A program made the translations under genes and the position numbers. A model generated the notes under the pieces. That model did not search any database. It had not been told where the DNA came from and worked only from the letters and a program-made list of their open reading frames with translations. From the NCBI GenBank assembly GCA_028820655.1, contig JAPPIK010000041.1:62001-126000 (forward strand): DNA of 64,000 bases, given 5' to 3'. This DNA comes from Candidatus Poribacteria bacterium. Its GTDB lineage: Bacteria > Poribacteria > WGA-4E > JAJDTR01. Shown piece after piece: positions 9,400 to 19,215 of the stretch; position 1 is the stretch's first letter, and each line of letters begins with the position of its first letter.

Positions 9400-10656
9400 A
9401 TGAAGCGACTATACTCCACACTTGCAGTTGCAGGTACCCTTCTTCTTATCGTGCCGCTGTATGGTATTTTTGCCGGCGGCACGTCCAGTTTATCCGGTCG
9501 TGTTGTCGATTTGCAAGGGCAGCCTGTCCCAGGATTTGGACTGATCCTTGAGCCGGTTCGCGTAGAACCGATTCCTGTCCAACCAACACCCTTGGAACGC
9601 GATGAGAATGTTGATGATTCGGAACATCAATCGGACGTAACGGCTTTTGTAACGCGCACCGACAAATCGGGGCGCTTTGCCATCCACAATTTCCCGCCAC
9701 AGAAGTTTCAAATAGCGCAGTATACGAGGTTTGAGCGCGAGTCCGTGGCAGAGTACGAGATTCTGTCGATGCAAGTCGGAACGATGACGGTGCATCAGCA
9801 CGAGCCGGCACCTTTCGGAGGCATCGTGTTTTCCATTGAACCGGACGCAGATATCGAGAACGTCGAGATCAGAGTGAAACCGCGGCAGCATATTCGCGGG
9901 AAGATCGTGTTCGCCGATGGGACGCCGCTGGTCAGCGGGAGGATCAATATAAACGTACAACGTCGCTCTCCCGATGGTACGGGCAGCGGCAGCTCGAGTT
10001 CCTCCGGGGAGACAGACGACAGCGGCTACTTTGCGTTCCACGCAGACGAAACGGCGATCTACACGGTAACGGTGAACCATCAAGGACTCTCCGCGACAGC
10101 CGAACCGTTTTTGTTGAAAGAGGGAGAAAATAAGGGGAATCTGCTATTCACGTTCGATAGCGCGCCGATTTCCTCGGATGCAACCGATGGTCGAATCGAA
10201 GTCTCCGCCGAGGCGTCGACATCATCGACCCCCGGCGACGAGGCGGCGTGGGTCGTAAATCCGACAACCGGGAATGCTTACAAGAAAATTCAATGCAGGA
10301 GTTGGGACGATGCGAACATTCAGGCTGTTGCCGAAGGTGCGCATCTGGTTACGATTAACGACGCAGCGGAGCAAATATGGCTCTCGAAAATCTTTGGGCG
10401 TCGCCTCTATTGGACCGGGTTGACCGATTATGCGACGGAGGGTGAATGGGCTTGGGAAAGCCGAGAGCCGGTGGATTACACCAACTGGGCGGTCCACGAA
10501 CCGCAAGATGACGATTCGGGAGACGAAGATTTTGTCATCATGAATTTTTCAGGCGAATGGTCCAATGTTGGGCCCAACAGCGTAGAATGGCAAATGGTGC
10601 GATTGGCTATCATAGAAAAAGATGGCGTCATAACAACACCGACCGGAGAGAAGTAA
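9400..10656 (+). CDS. Secreted C-type-lectin-fold protein (paralogue 2)
   Basis: The ATG at 9400 is preferred because AGGTGG (9386-9391) lies 8 bases upstream. The 418-residue product opens with KRLYSTLAVAGTLLLIVPL, a signal peptide or membrane anchor. It then repeats the architecture of the gene at 5450: a regulatory-like beta domain (LSGRVVDLQGQPVPGF), a middle beta region and a C-terminal C-type lectin domain with WTGLTDY, GEWAWESREPV and YTNWAVHEP. Shared strings such as NDAAEQ.WL and IFG show that the two genes arose by duplication. The EPN/QPD motif reads EPQ and only one cysteine is kept in the domain. A TonB receptor gene starts 65 bases downstream, so co-transcription is plausible. 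Confidence 0.8.
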   Translation: MKRLYSTLAVAGTLLLIVPLYGIFAGGTSSLSGRVVDLQGQPVPGFGLILEPVRVEPIPVQPTPLERDENVDDSEHQSDVTAFVTRTDKSGRFAIHNFPPQKFQIAQYTRFERESVAEYEILSMQVGTMTVHQHEPAPFGGIVFSIEPDADIENVEIRVKPRQHIRGKIVFADGTPLVSGRININVQRRSPDGTGSGSSSSSGETDDSGYFAFHADETAIYTVTVNHQGLSATAEPFLLKEGENKGNLLFTFDSAPISSDATDGRIEVSAEASTSSTPGDEAAWVVNPTTGNAYKKIQCRSWDDANIQAVAEGAHLVTINDAAEQIWLSKIFGRRLYWTGLTDYATEGEWAWESREPVDYTNWAVHEPQDDDSGDEDFVIMNFSGEWSNVGPNSVEWQMVRLAIIEKDGVITTPTGEK

Positions 10657-10721
10657 CCAATCAAGCAGAGCGGCAATTCTGCTAAAACCTTTAGTTTTTC
10701 AACATCAAAGGAGAATAAACC

Positions 10722-13205
10722 ATGTTGAAGATTTTTGCAGCCCTTTCAGTCATTGTTGTATTCTTTGCCTCTTCACTCGCCGCACAGGAGGAGGAAGCGG
10801 CAACTCCAATCGAACTTGAAGAGATTGTCACTATTGGTACGCGCGTGCCCGAGCGGAGCCGGCTCGATTCGCCGGTACCGGTCGACGTGATCAACGAGGA
10901 TGCCATCCGAAAGACGGGACATACCGAAGTTGGACGTGTGTTGCAGACATTGGCGCCGTCGTTTAACTTTTCGAGTTCATCAATCAGCGACGGTACCGAT
11001 GCGCTTCGCCCAGCAACGCTAAGGGGTTTGGGACCGGATCAGGTGCTTGTGCTTGTCAACGGGAAACGGCGGCACGGCAGCGCGCTGATTCACGTGAATA
11101 CCTCAGTCGGTCGAGGCACGGCGGGTGTGGACATGAACGCGATCCCGGCGAACGCTATCAAACGAATCGAGATCCTGCGCGATGGCGCCTCGGCGCAGTA
11201 TGGATCCGATGCGCTGGCAGGGGTCATAAACCTCGTGCTCAAGGATGATTACGAAGGAGCGTTCGGCACCTCTTACGGCTCAACCTACGAGGGAGACGGC
11301 GAGACGTTCACACTGAATGCGCATAAAGGGTTTAAATTCGGTGAGGATGGCACGATACACGGGGCGATTGAGTACCGGGACAGGCAGCCGACCAACCGCG
11401 CAGGTATGACCGGCGTCATTCAGTATCCCGATACCGAAACCGGGGAGGGCGCTCCCGTGCAGGTTACCAACGACGCCGGGAACAAAGAACATAGCTTTGA
11501 CCGCCAAAATTTTCGTATCGGCGATGCGGAATCCCGCCACGGCGCCGTAGTGCTGAACTTGGACAAACCGATTGACAGCATTTGGGAGGGGGCCACTTTC
11601 TACAGTTTCCTCGATTACTCAAATCGGCAGAACACCAGCGCCGGATTTTATCGGAGAGCGAATCAACTCGACCGCAACCCGGAGGGTTCGGACTATCCCG
11701 ACGGATTCCTTCCGTTAATCAACACCAGCGTTTTGGATTACTCTATCGGTGTGGGTGTCAAGCAGAAGTTCGGTAACGACTTACGGATGGACGCGAGCGT
11801 GGTTACGGGCGGCAACAGCTTTGCGTTCAACGTGAGCAATTCGCACAATGCATCGCTAGTCGCGGCAGAGGGTTCCAGCCCCTCATCAGCGGATGCGGGT
11901 GATCTGCGTCTCTTCCTCAACACGGTCGATTTGGATTTCTCGCTTCCGATGAGTTGGGGTAACGTTGCGTTCGGCGGTGGATTTCGGAACGACATCTATC
12001 AGATCGCCGCGGGCGAGGAGGTTTCCTACGAGGATTATGACGGTCCCGGCGGCGCCTCCGGCGGCATTCAGGTTTTCCCCGGCTTTCAGCCGTCCAATGA
12101 GGTGAATGAACTGCGCACCGCCTTTGCGTTTTACACCGATGTCGAGGTAAACCCCATCGAATCGGTGTTCGTCAATCCGGCGGCTCGCGTCGAGAACTAT
12201 AGCGACTTCGGTTCCACCGTCAACGGGAAGTTGGCGCTGCGCTATGAGCCGGCAGACGCCCTAGCACTGCGTGGTTCGGCAAGCACCGGATTCCGCGCGC
12301 CTTCCATGCAGCAACTGTATTTCAACAACGTAAGCACCCAATTCAATACAGTTGATGGGCAGTCAGTCGCTCAGGAAATCGGCACTTTCCGAAACGACAG
12401 CGACATCGCCGATGCCGTCGGGATTCCCGAATTGACCGAGGAAACCGCGGTCAACCTGAGCGGCGGATTCATTCTGCGACCGATGCCTCGGTTGACGCTT
12501 ACGACGGACTTTTACCGGGCAACAATCAGTGACCGCATCATCATCAGCGGACGGTTGTCGAGCGGCAATGAATCCATTCCGGCAGGAATTCGAGCGAGCC
12601 TCGCAGACTCGGGCGTCGCCGGAGCGCAGTTCTTCATGAACGCGGCAGACACCGAAACGCGGGGAATAGATTTTGTGGCATCGTATACCTATCCCGTGTT
12701 GGATAGCGCCTCGCTAGCGTTCAGTTTCGCCGCGAACTATACGGAAACGGAAATCACCGACGTGAATCTGCCGGCTGATCTTCCGGAGTCCCTCTTCACC
12801 GAGCAGGACCGTTCTATCGTTGAGTCGTGGCAACCGAAGGACCGTGTTTCCATGTCGACGCGCTATACCGGCGACTCCTTGGCTGTCGATTACGCCGTAC
12901 ATCGTTACGGAGAATACACCGTGATTGACGGCGGAAAGCGCCAAACCTTCACCCCGAAGTATCTCACCGATGTTCAAATCAGCTACGGATTGGGTGAATA
13001 CGGAAGAATCAAGATCGGCGCGAATAACCTGTTCAACGTCACGCCGGATGAAAATCGTGTCGGTCAATCGCGCGGCGGGAAGATCGTGGATACGTGGGGG
13101 AACATCATTGTGGATTCTCCGGGGGTATTCACGTATTCGCGGCGGTCAGCGCCGTTTGGTTTCAACGGTGGGTTGTATTATATCGCTTGGGAGAATGCGT
13201 TTTAA
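10722..13205 (+). CDS. TonB-dependent outer-membrane receptor
   Basis: This 827-residue protein has a signal peptide ending near SSLAAQ, then the TonB box/plug region: IVTIGTRVPER, VDVINEDAIRKTG and the plug signature RGLGPDQVLVLVNGKRR, followed by IEILRDGASAQYGSDA.AGVIN. The rest is a beta barrel with alternating strands (EYRDRQP, RYEPADALALRGSASTGFRAPS) and a terminal phenylalanine (ENAF) typical of outer-membrane proteins. AGGAG near 10709 supports the ATG. It takes up a ligand across the outer membrane using TonB energy; the ligand cannot be read from the sequence. No exbB, exbD or tonB is present in the window. It ends at a strong terminator. Confidence 0.93.
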   Translation: MLKIFAALSVIVVFFASSLAAQEEEAATPIELEEIVTIGTRVPERSRLDSPVPVDVINEDAIRKTGHTEVGRVLQTLAPSFNFSSSSISDGTDALRPATLRGLGPDQVLVLVNGKRRHGSALIHVNTSVGRGTAGVDMNAIPANAIKRIEILRDGASAQYGSDALAGVINLVLKDDYEGAFGTSYGSTYEGDGETFTLNAHKGFKFGEDGTIHGAIEYRDRQPTNRAGMTGVIQYPDTETGEGAPVQVTNDAGNKEHSFDRQNFRIGDAESRHGAVVLNLDKPIDSIWEGATFYSFLDYSNRQNTSAGFYRRANQLDRNPEGSDYPDGFLPLINTSVLDYSIGVGVKQKFGNDLRMDASVVTGGNSFAFNVSNSHNASLVAAEGSSPSSADAGDLRLFLNTVDLDFSLPMSWGNVAFGGGFRNDIYQIAAGEEVSYEDYDGPGGASGGIQVFPGFQPSNEVNELRTAFAFYTDVEVNPIESVFVNPAARVENYSDFGSTVNGKLALRYEPADALALRGSASTGFRAPSMQQLYFNNVSTQFNTVDGQSVAQEIGTFRNDSDIADAVGIPELTEETAVNLSGGFILRPMPRLTLTTDFYRATISDRIIISGRLSSGNESIPAGIRASLADSGVAGAQFFMNAADTETRGIDFVASYTYPVLDSASLAFSFAANYTETEITDVNLPADLPESLFTEQDRSIVESWQPKDRVSMSTRYTGDSLAVDYAVHRYGEYTVIDGGKRQTFTPKYLTDVQISYGLGEYGRIKIGANNLFNVTPDENRVGQSRGGKIVDTWGNIIVDSPGVFTYSRRSAPFGFNGGLYYIAWENAF

Positions 13206-13239
13206 GCGTAACCTATCCCACAATTCGGGGCGAGAATAA

Positions 13240-13273
13240 GTTGAGGCGGGAATAGTCCCGCCTCAACTTTTTT
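13240..13273 (+). terminator. Rho-independent terminator after the TonB receptor
   Basis: Perfect 12-base arms (13240-13251 and 13256-13267, GTTGAGGCGGGA with its complement) enclose a 4-base loop and are followed by six T residues. Confidence 0.93.
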
Positions 13274-13286
13274 GCGCAAGACACCC

Positions 13287-13679
13287 ATGAAGAAATACGT
13301 GAGTGGATCCGCGGGCTCCGGATTGAGGCGACGACATTCACGGATTTGGCGCGCTAGCGTAGTCGGAACGACCATCTACGTTTTTCTGTTCACGATCACG
13401 CTAATTTGGATTCTGCACACTTCCAATAGCGGCCAATATCCTAGCCAAATACTTGGCACGCATTACGGTGGACTTTCCCTGTATCAAATCGTGTCTTTCG
13501 TCAACATTGCCTGGTTTATCGCCTTGGTTGCCGATTTGATCGTCCTCATGCGCCGCTCCCCCCGGAAAGGAATACTCGGTCCGCTATGCGGGGTTGTGTC
13601 GTCAATCATAGCGATAGCAGTCGTTCAATGGGCTGTGGAGGGGATGAAGCGCGTGGCTGAGGCTTGGGTCTTGCAGTGA
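13287..13679 (+). CDS. Small hypothetical membrane protein
   Basis: A 130-residue frame begins at ATG 13287, 13 bases after the terminator. An alternative in-frame start at 13272 would overlap the terminator. It has a basic N-terminus (GLRRRHSRIWRAS) and three hydrophobic segments: VVGTTIYVFLFTITLIWIL, ISFVNIAWFIALVADLIVLM-like, and GVVSSIIAIAVVQWAV. It is probably a three-pass inner-membrane protein. I do not recognise a family, and no good ribosome site is visible, so expression is uncertain. Confidence 0.45.
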   Translation: MKKYVSGSAGSGLRRRHSRIWRASVVGTTIYVFLFTITLIWILHTSNSGQYPSQILGTHYGGLSLYQIVSFVNIAWFIALVADLIVLMRRSPRKGILGPLCGVVSSIIAIAVVQWAVEGMKRVAEAWVLQ

Positions 13680-13898
13680 ATCTGTCAGAGATTCAGGAAG
13701 GGGCAGTTACATTCATTAACAAGAATATCACTCATGGCACCGCACCTAGCGTGTGACTTGCGGCAGAGATTTCCTCCCACACAATGCGAAATAAGTTAAG
13801 AATTTTGCGATGGAGGGCCATCATAGTCATTTCAATTAGAATTATAGATATAGGACCAAACAGTTTGATCGGTAGTGCCGCAAGTTGCTGCTCATCTT

Positions 13899-13942
13899 TT
13901 GTAGGAGGGAGTTCTGCTCGCGACCGGGAGGTCGCTACTACA
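13899..13942 (+). repeat. Family B dispersed repeat, copy 2 (complete inverted form)
   Basis: TTGTAGGAGGGA and the opposing TCGCTACTACA bracket CTCGCGACCGGGAGG. Both half-sites of the palindrome are kept here, which makes this the most complete copy in the window. Confidence 0.65.
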
Positions 13943-14163
13943 CGGACCTTTGCCCGTCAAAATCGTACCAAAGAAATCGTAGGGTAGCGGGGAGTTGATG
14001 ATTGAAAATTTTAGGTAGGCGGCTTTTGAAAATTGTCTGAATCACGGATTACACAGATTGCACGGATTCGGAGATTATACATCTCCATATAAGAGTGAGG
14101 AATTGAGGAGAGGCTGTCGGAGGTTTAACATCGTAAAGTCTATAAGAAATGGTAGGCCGAGAT

Positions 14164-14268
14164 ATCTATCGTGCTGAGATCCCTATCAAGATTTGCTATC
14201 GCGTTCGTTGTCCACTCACTTTATCATTCGCTATTCACTCATTTGATCTATCCGCTCGGTTGATCCCA
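14164..14268 (+). repeat. Family D dispersed repeat, compound copy
   Basis: Several overlapping motifs are present: CTATCGCGTTCGTTGTCC, CATTCGCTATTCACTC and CTCGGTTGATCCC. Comparable strings recur at about 18151, 21296, 38988, 51241 and 57506. Confidence 0.55.
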
Positions 14269-14283
14269 CCATACGAGAAAACG

Positions 14284-16713
14284 ATGGAGAAAAAGAATAA
14301 CTGGCGGCATGATTGCCGCTTTTCGATCAACTTATCGCATCTGGTTTTATGGTTCCTATTTTGCCACTTAGTCGTATGGTTGGGCGGGTTTGTACATGCT
14401 TCCACCGATGAGCATGGGCAACAGGAGTTGAAAAATCCCGATGGCACATGGAAATGGACGAATAAGCTCATTAACGAGACGAGTCCGTATCTTCTTCTTC
14501 ATGCCCACAATCCGGTGGACTGGTATCCGTGGGGAACGGAAGCGCTGGAACGCGCAAAAGCTGAAAATAAAGCGATTTTTCTCTCGGTCGGCTATTCAAC
14601 CTGCTACTGGTGTCATGTCATGGAGCGGAAAGTATTCGCGCATCCCGACATTGCGGCGATGATGAACGAGATGTACATCAATATCAAAGTGGATCGGGAG
14701 GAGCGTCCTGATATTGATGAAATCTACATGACGGCGACCCAGATTATGACGGGAGGTGGAGGCTGGCCCAACTCCGTTTTCCTCACGCCGGATTTGCATC
14801 CTTTCTACGCTGGAACCTACTTTCCACCCGTGGATAGCCATGGACGCCCCGGTTTTCCGCGCCTACTAACGGCGCTTCACGATCACTGGGTGAATCGGCA
14901 GGATGAGGTGATTGAGCATGGAATGAAGATTACGGAGGTCATCAGGCAGGCGACCGGCGGAGCGCTTGGGAAAGCGGACGAATCACCGCTGGAAAGGAAG
15001 TTGGTTTCTTCCGCGATCGAATTTTTGCGGTCGACGTATAACCCGGCATACGGCGGTTTCGGCGACGCGCCGCAATTCCCATCACCAACAAATCTCGAAC
15101 TTTTACTTAGCGAATATGACCGCGAAAAGGATGACAATCTCCTCAAGATGGTCACGCACACGCTTGATATGATGGCGTACGGCGGGATATACGATCAGAT
15201 TGGCGGCGGATTTCACCGGTATTCGGTAGACGCAAGGTGGCTTGTGCCGCATTTTGAAAAGATGCTTTACGACAACGCGCAATTGGCGAAGGTATATCTA
15301 CAAGCCTACCAACGGACGCAAAATCCGTTGTATCGACGCGTAGCCGAAGAGACTTTTGACTTTGTCTTTCGAGAGATGACATCGCCCGAGGGTGGATTTT
15401 ATTCCGCGATTGATGCCGAAACCGACGCGGAGGAGGGGAAATACTATGTCTGGACCGAAGAGGAGATTCGCGATGTTCTCGGGCGGAGGAAGTCGAAACT
15501 GTTGTTGAAAGTCTACGGTGTGACGAAAGGACCGAACTTTGAAGGCAAGAATGTCCTGTATCTGCCCACTACGATTGCAAGCGTGGCAAAAGAGGAGGGG
15601 AAGCCCGAAGGAGAGGTGTTAGACCGACTTGAACCGCTCAAAGAGAAACTGCTGCGCGCGCGGGAAAAACGGGAGCGGCCACTGCTTGACACAAAGGTGA
15701 TTGTAAACTGGAACGGATTGATGATCGATGCATTTGCTCTTGGGTACGAGGTGCTCAAGGATGCCCGTTACCGCGATGCTGCCGAGCAAGCGGCGACGTT
15801 CATTCTTGAAAAGATGAGAAATGCTAACGGACAACTGCGTCATACCTATCGGGATGGTGTGCTCAAATACGACGGTTATCTTGATGACTACGCTTTTCTT
15901 GTGCGCGGTTTGCTCGGATTGTATCAGGCAACAAGTGACAAGCGCTGGCTCAACGAAGCACGCGCCCTCACCGATACAATGGTCGAGCTATTTTGGGATG
16001 ACGTGGACGGAGCGTTTTATTTTACGCTGGAGGGGGCGGAGCATCTGCTCGTGCGGACAAAAAAGCCGTATGATTCAGCGATTCCGTCGGGAAACGCGGT
16101 CGCCGCGAATAACCTCTTGTCGCTTGCCGATTTAACCGGTACAGGCGACTACTTCGCGTTGGCGGAAAAAACTTTACAGAGTTTTGCGGGTATGATGTCG
16201 AAATCCTCTGGCGGGTTTGTGTACATGCTTCTTGCGGCAAATCGTTATAGGTGCCTCGAGCCATGGTTCAGACATCCACGAATCCCTTCGTTCATTTCTC
16301 CTCCAACTACCGGCACTGAAACTGAGATTGTGAAGGTTAGTGCGTCCGTCCTACCAGCAGGGAAGCAGATCATTGATGTGGAGATTCATCTTGAGATTGC
16401 TGAGGGGTGGCACGTCAACGCCAACCCTGCCTCTCAAGACATGCTTATTCCTACCTCTGTTTCGCTCGATTCCGATGCACCTGCGGAGGTTGTTTCCGTG
16501 AATTATCCCGAAGGAGAGATTGTGCATTTCGATTTCAGCGGGGAATCGCTGTCGGTGTACGAAGGGACGATTACCATACCGGTGATGCTCCAGCGAAAAA
16601 CTGATGTTTCAAGTGGCGAGGATTTGCCGCTTGATTTAGAACTTCGATACCAAGCGTGCAACGATCTGATCTGCTTGGAACCTAAAACCATACAAATTCG
16701 AGTCGGTAATTAG
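14284..16713 (+). CDS. YyaL/DUF255-type thioredoxin-fold protein with a DsbD-alpha-like tail
   Basis: The start at ATG 14284 ([10 protein letters not shown]) avoids coding through the repeat upstream. The 809-residue product has an N-terminal hydrophobic segment (about 18-38) that suggests export. Next comes a thioredoxin-like DUF255 domain with the motif CYWC followed by HVM (cysteines about 107 and 110), and an (alpha/alpha)6-barrel region with [11 protein letters not shown] and [10 protein letters not shown], as in YyaL/SPATA20 proteins. The last 125 or so residues resemble the N-terminal DsbD domain (GWHVNANP, then [14 protein letters not shown] with two cysteines). It is probably an envelope thiol-disulfide protein. 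The substrate is unknown. Confidence 0.88.
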   Translation: MEKKNNWRHDCRFSINLSHLVLWFLFCHLVVWLGGFVHASTDEHGQQELKNPDGTWKWTNKLINETSPYLLLHAHNPVDWYPWGTEALERAKAENKAIFLSVGYSTCYWCHVMERKVFAHPDIAAMMNEMYINIKVDREERPDIDEIYMTATQIMTGGGGWPNSVFLTPDLHPFYAGTYFPPVDSHGRPGFPRLLTALHDHWVNRQDEVIEHGMKITEVIRQATGGALGKADESPLERKLVSSAIEFLRSTYNPAYGGFGDAPQFPSPTNLELLLSEYDREKDDNLLKMVTHTLDMMAYGGIYDQIGGGFHRYSVDARWLVPHFEKMLYDNAQLAKVYLQAYQRTQNPLYRRVAEETFDFVFREMTSPEGGFYSAIDAETDAEEGKYYVWTEEEIRDVLGRRKSKLLLKVYGVTKGPNFEGKNVLYLPTTIASVAKEEGKPEGEVLDRLEPLKEKLLRAREKRERPLLDTKVIVNWNGLMIDAFALGYEVLKDARYRDAAEQAATFILEKMRNANGQLRHTYRDGVLKYDGYLDDYAFLVRGLLGLYQATSDKRWLNEARALTDTMVELFWDDVDGAFYFTLEGAEHLLVRTKKPYDSAIPSGNAVAANNLLSLADLTGTGDYFALAEKTLQSFAGMMSKSSGGFVYMLLAANRYRCLEPWFRHPRIPSFISPPTTGTETEIVKVSASVLPAGKQIIDVEIHLEIAEGWHVNANPASQDMLIPTSVSLDSDAPAEVVSVNYPEGEIVHFDFSGESLSVYEGTITIPVMLQRKTDVSSGEDLPLDLELRYQACNDLICLEPKTIQIRVGN

Positions 16714-16942
16714 TTGCAATAATGAGTGAGATTGGAAGGAAAGATCGCGGACGGAGGGACGATAGATTTCTACTACACGGGATGTGCAAGAGTACTTAAA
16801 ATCCATTCGGTTGGTAGGGTTTGTCGCGATTCGGAAATCGCTCCTACAACTCGGTAGGAAGGCTGGTGCGCGGTACGCACCCTACAGATACGCGAAGGCG
16901 AGTTAATGTATACAGTTCCAATGAGAGTTCGATAATCCGCTT
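16714..16942. repeat. Spacer with adjacent family B and family A repeats
   Basis: Family B (GTCGCGATTCGG then AAATCGCTCCTACA, 16823-16847) is followed 13 bases later by family A (GGCTGGTGCGCGGTACGC then ACCCTACA, 16861-16886). The spacer lies between convergent genes, where such repeats may also help transcription to end. Confidence 0.65.
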
Positions 16943-17989
16943 CTAGTCCACAGGTTGGGCAGCTTCAGGGACTTCGACCCCTTGTTCATTCCAGAAACGG
17001 TATGCCCTACGATGGAGCGGAATAACGAATGCTTTCGGGGCATTTTCGACTGTCATGTCCTTGGCTGCGTGGTGGGTGTGGACCAAGGTTTCATGCCCAT
17101 TCTTTGAGTATACATGTTTTAGTATAGTGTTGATGGTCTCCTCATCGGTATCCTTATGCGCAATTAGCACGGTAGGCATGAGCAGCGTGTTGACCGGCTG
17201 ATCTATACCTTTGTAGACACCCCCCGGCAGTGTCCCCGACAGATAGAACGGATATTTTTCATAAAAGCCGTATTTTCTGGCTGGCGCATCGAAGTCGATC
17301 AGACGAATGGATTTGATCGTTGAGACTTCAAGTATTGCCGCGTTAGGAGCACTTACCAACCACTGAAAACCGGCTACTTGCCCATCTCGCAGCGCGTTGC
17401 CGCCCGCCATTCCGCCTTTGTAAATAGGGGTATATTTTCCCTGTATTCCCGCCAATGATGCGAGGCGTTCAAGGGTTTGCGCCGATCCGGAACCCGCCGC
17501 CCCCATCGCGATTTTTTTTCCGGCGATATCCTCAAATTGGCGGACATCACTGTTCGCGAGCGTGGAAAACTGGTTGTACGCAATATAGAGTAGCGTTACC
17601 ACGCGGATGTTCTCTTTCTCTCCCTCCTCGGCAAACACCTCTTGTCCGTTATAACCCAGATAAGCGTCCGAAGCAAATGCAACCCCGAGGTATTCCGGGC
17701 TACCGTTGACCCGGCGGACGTTCTCGATCGATCCGGCCGAGGCTTCAACCGAGATCTTGATGTGGGATTCCGCCTTCGAGACCACATTGCCCACCCCGGC
17801 CGCAAAGGGGGAAAAGGTGCCGCCCGTTGCTCCACCGAGGATGGATAACCATATTTTCTCTTTCTTCGCTTGAGTTTCGTCCGACGCCCCACTCTTGGTT
17901 TTTTGGTTGTTGCAGCCGTAAGATATTGTAAGGAGTATGATAAACAGCAGTAAGAGTTTATGACGCATGAGTACTGAAAGATTCGGCAT
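16943..17989 (-). CDS. TAXI-family TRAP transporter solute-binding lipoprotein
   Basis: The 348-residue protein has a lipoprotein leader (LLLLFIILLTISYGC, with the lipobox cysteine near residue 26). The TAXI signature follows: LGGATGGTF.P.A.G, then SAGSIENVRRVN, the FASD region and GKKIAMGAAGSGSAQTLERL. It binds a small organic acid-like ligand in the periplasm for a TRAP transporter. No fused DctQM-type permease gene lies nearby, so its partner must be elsewhere or it acts without one. A second in-frame ATG at 17968 is an equally possible start. Confidence 0.88.
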   Translation of the reverse strand: MPNLSVLMRHKLLLLFIILLTISYGCNNQKTKSGASDETQAKKEKIWLSILGGATGGTFSPFAAGVGNVVSKAESHIKISVEASAGSIENVRRVNGSPEYLGVAFASDAYLGYNGQEVFAEEGEKENIRVVTLLYIAYNQFSTLANSDVRQFEDIAGKKIAMGAAGSGSAQTLERLASLAGIQGKYTPIYKGGMAGGNALRDGQVAGFQWLVSAPNAAILEVSTIKSIRLIDFDAPARKYGFYEKYPFYLSGTLPGGVYKGIDQPVNTLLMPTVLIAHKDTDEETINTILKHVYSKNGHETLVHTHHAAKDMTVENAPKAFVIPLHRRAYRFWNEQGVEVPEAAQPVD

Positions 17990-18150
17990 GTGGGAGTTTG
18001 TCCTTATATTTCGGTGAATTGGTTGTTGACGCTAGGTAGGATTTCTTGTAAGTGTTTAGTGGCTAGTGATTAGAGGATCTCTAGCGCACTCATTATTCAT
18101 TCGCTTGCTGGTCAGTAAAAACCCTAAAGCCATAAGACGGGCAATGAATG

Positions 18151-18223
18151 GGATCCCTATGGGAGCTCTATCGCGTTCCCTATTCGGTCACTTGATCACT
18201 CGCTATTCACTTGCTTGATTCCT
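18151..18223 (+). repeat. Family D dispersed repeat, copy
   Basis: This is the best match to the family consensus, CTATCGCGTTCCCTATTC then a spacer and CTTGATCAC, with a second half-copy CGCTATTCACTTGCTTGATT directly after it. Confidence 0.6.
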
Positions 18224-18598
18224 ACTACGAATAGGGAAAATGGACATCCACACCGGGTACGCCAAAAAAGCAAAAAAGACTGTCTAAAATCATTGCACTC
18301 GACCCTAGAAATCAATGGACGAAACAGTTACGATTTCTTTATCCGAATTCTGTATGTTCGTCGTGGAACATAGCCCTAATCAGAGTATACTGTCGGCGGA
18401 TATGCGGCGTCAATTGAAAACGGCTGGCGTACACAGATAGAATCGCGGATTAAACGGTTTTCACGGAGCACGCAGGGCGAGGGAGGGCGTAATGACGAAA
18501 GCCAAGAGCGCAAGGACAACCACAGCGAGTTGTACGTACATGAGTCGGATGTCCACCCTAACGCATTTTCAGACCGAATTACGCAGGTCTTATATCTA

Positions 18599-18627
18599 TT
18601 GAAAAATTACCTCAAATTTAGGATAAT
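18599..18627 (+). promoter_or_regulatory. Putative promoter of the pterin dehydratase gene
   Basis: TTGAAA (18599-18604) and GATAAT (18622-18627) are spaced by 17 bases, about 67 bases before the start codon. Confidence 0.4.
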
Positions 18628-18693
18628 ACAGTTGAATTGCCAAAGATTCGTGGGTAGCGGCATGACAGAAAAAATACGTAGGAGCAAAGAACA

Positions 18694-19029
18694 ATGGCTG
18701 AGTTAACGCAGATGAAGTGTGTTGCATGTCGGAGAGACGCCACCCGAGTGACGAAGGCGGAGATTGCGGAATATCTACCGCAGACGCCGGATTGGGAGAT
18801 TGTGGAGCGCGAGAACATCAAGAGACTTGAGCGCGTTTTCAAATTCGACGATTTTCCTCAAGCGCTGTCCTTCACGAACAAGGTGGGAGAATTGGCGGAG
18901 ACGGAAGGGCACCACCCCGCGCTTTTGACGGAATGGGGTAGAGTGACGGTGACATGGTGGACTCACAAAATACGAGGGTTGCACCGGAACGATTTCATCG
19001 CGGCGGCGAAGACGGACCAATTGTATTGA
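18694..19029 (+). CDS. phhB: 4a-hydroxytetrahydrobiopterin dehydratase (PCD/DCoH)
   Basis: This 111-residue protein carries the pterin-4a-carbinolamine dehydratase signature [20 protein letters not shown], with the active-site histidines 73, 74 and 91, and ends [10 protein letters not shown]. It dehydrates 4a-hydroxytetrahydropterin to recycle the cofactor of aromatic amino acid hydroxylases. AGGAG (18680-18684) supports the ATG. The N-terminal KCVACRRD segment occurs in many bacterial members. No phenylalanine hydroxylase gene lies in the window, so its partner is elsewhere or it has another pterin role. Confidence 0.93.
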   Translation: MAELTQMKCVACRRDATRVTKAEIAEYLPQTPDWEIVERENIKRLERVFKFDDFPQALSFTNKVGELAETEGHHPALLTEWGRVTVTWWTHKIRGLHRNDFIAAAKTDQLY

Positions 19030-19148
19030 ATTTTCGCATTCTTCTTCTAGGGAAGTTTGAATAACAAGCGCCCGGTCAATGAACAGAAGTGAAAGCAATT
19101 TCGGTCTATTTTGACGCTGGTGCATGTCGTCCCGCTGACACATTCAAA

Positions 19149-19174
19149 GGCTGGTGCGCAGTGCGCACCCTACA
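19149..19174 (+). repeat. Family A dispersed repeat, copy 4
   Basis: GGCTGGTGCGCAGTGCGCACC followed by CTACA is the most symmetric copy, with GGTGCGC and GCGCACC arms around two bases. Confidence 0.75.
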
Positions 19175-19215
19175 AAACTGAACCTTCGAAACTTGCTTCT
19201 AATCGAGTTTCAATT

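Larger units (their letters stand above)
13680..14283. other. Gene-free spacer rich in dispersed repeats
   Basis: The stretch contains a family B element (13899-13942), a motif of the type GGATTACACAGATTGCACGG (about 14046-14065) and a long family D element (14164-14268). Possible coding extension of the next gene through the family D element is considered spurious. Confidence 0.5.
17990..18693. other. Gene-free spacer with family D repeats and a candidate promoter
   Basis: No gene is credible in these 700 bases. Family D strings occur at 18073-18112 and 18151-18223 (CTCTATCGCGTTCCCTATTC, then CACTTGATCACTCGCTATTC). A promoter-like pair for the next gene is listed separately. Confidence 0.45.

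Noticed and set aside
14149-14283. N-terminal extension of the YyaL-type protein
   Set aside because: It would translate a family D repeat and would bury the export signal.
19111-19215. N-terminal extension of the glycosyltransferase
   Set aside because: It would translate a family A repeat. Homologues begin at the RLLFLSI strand.
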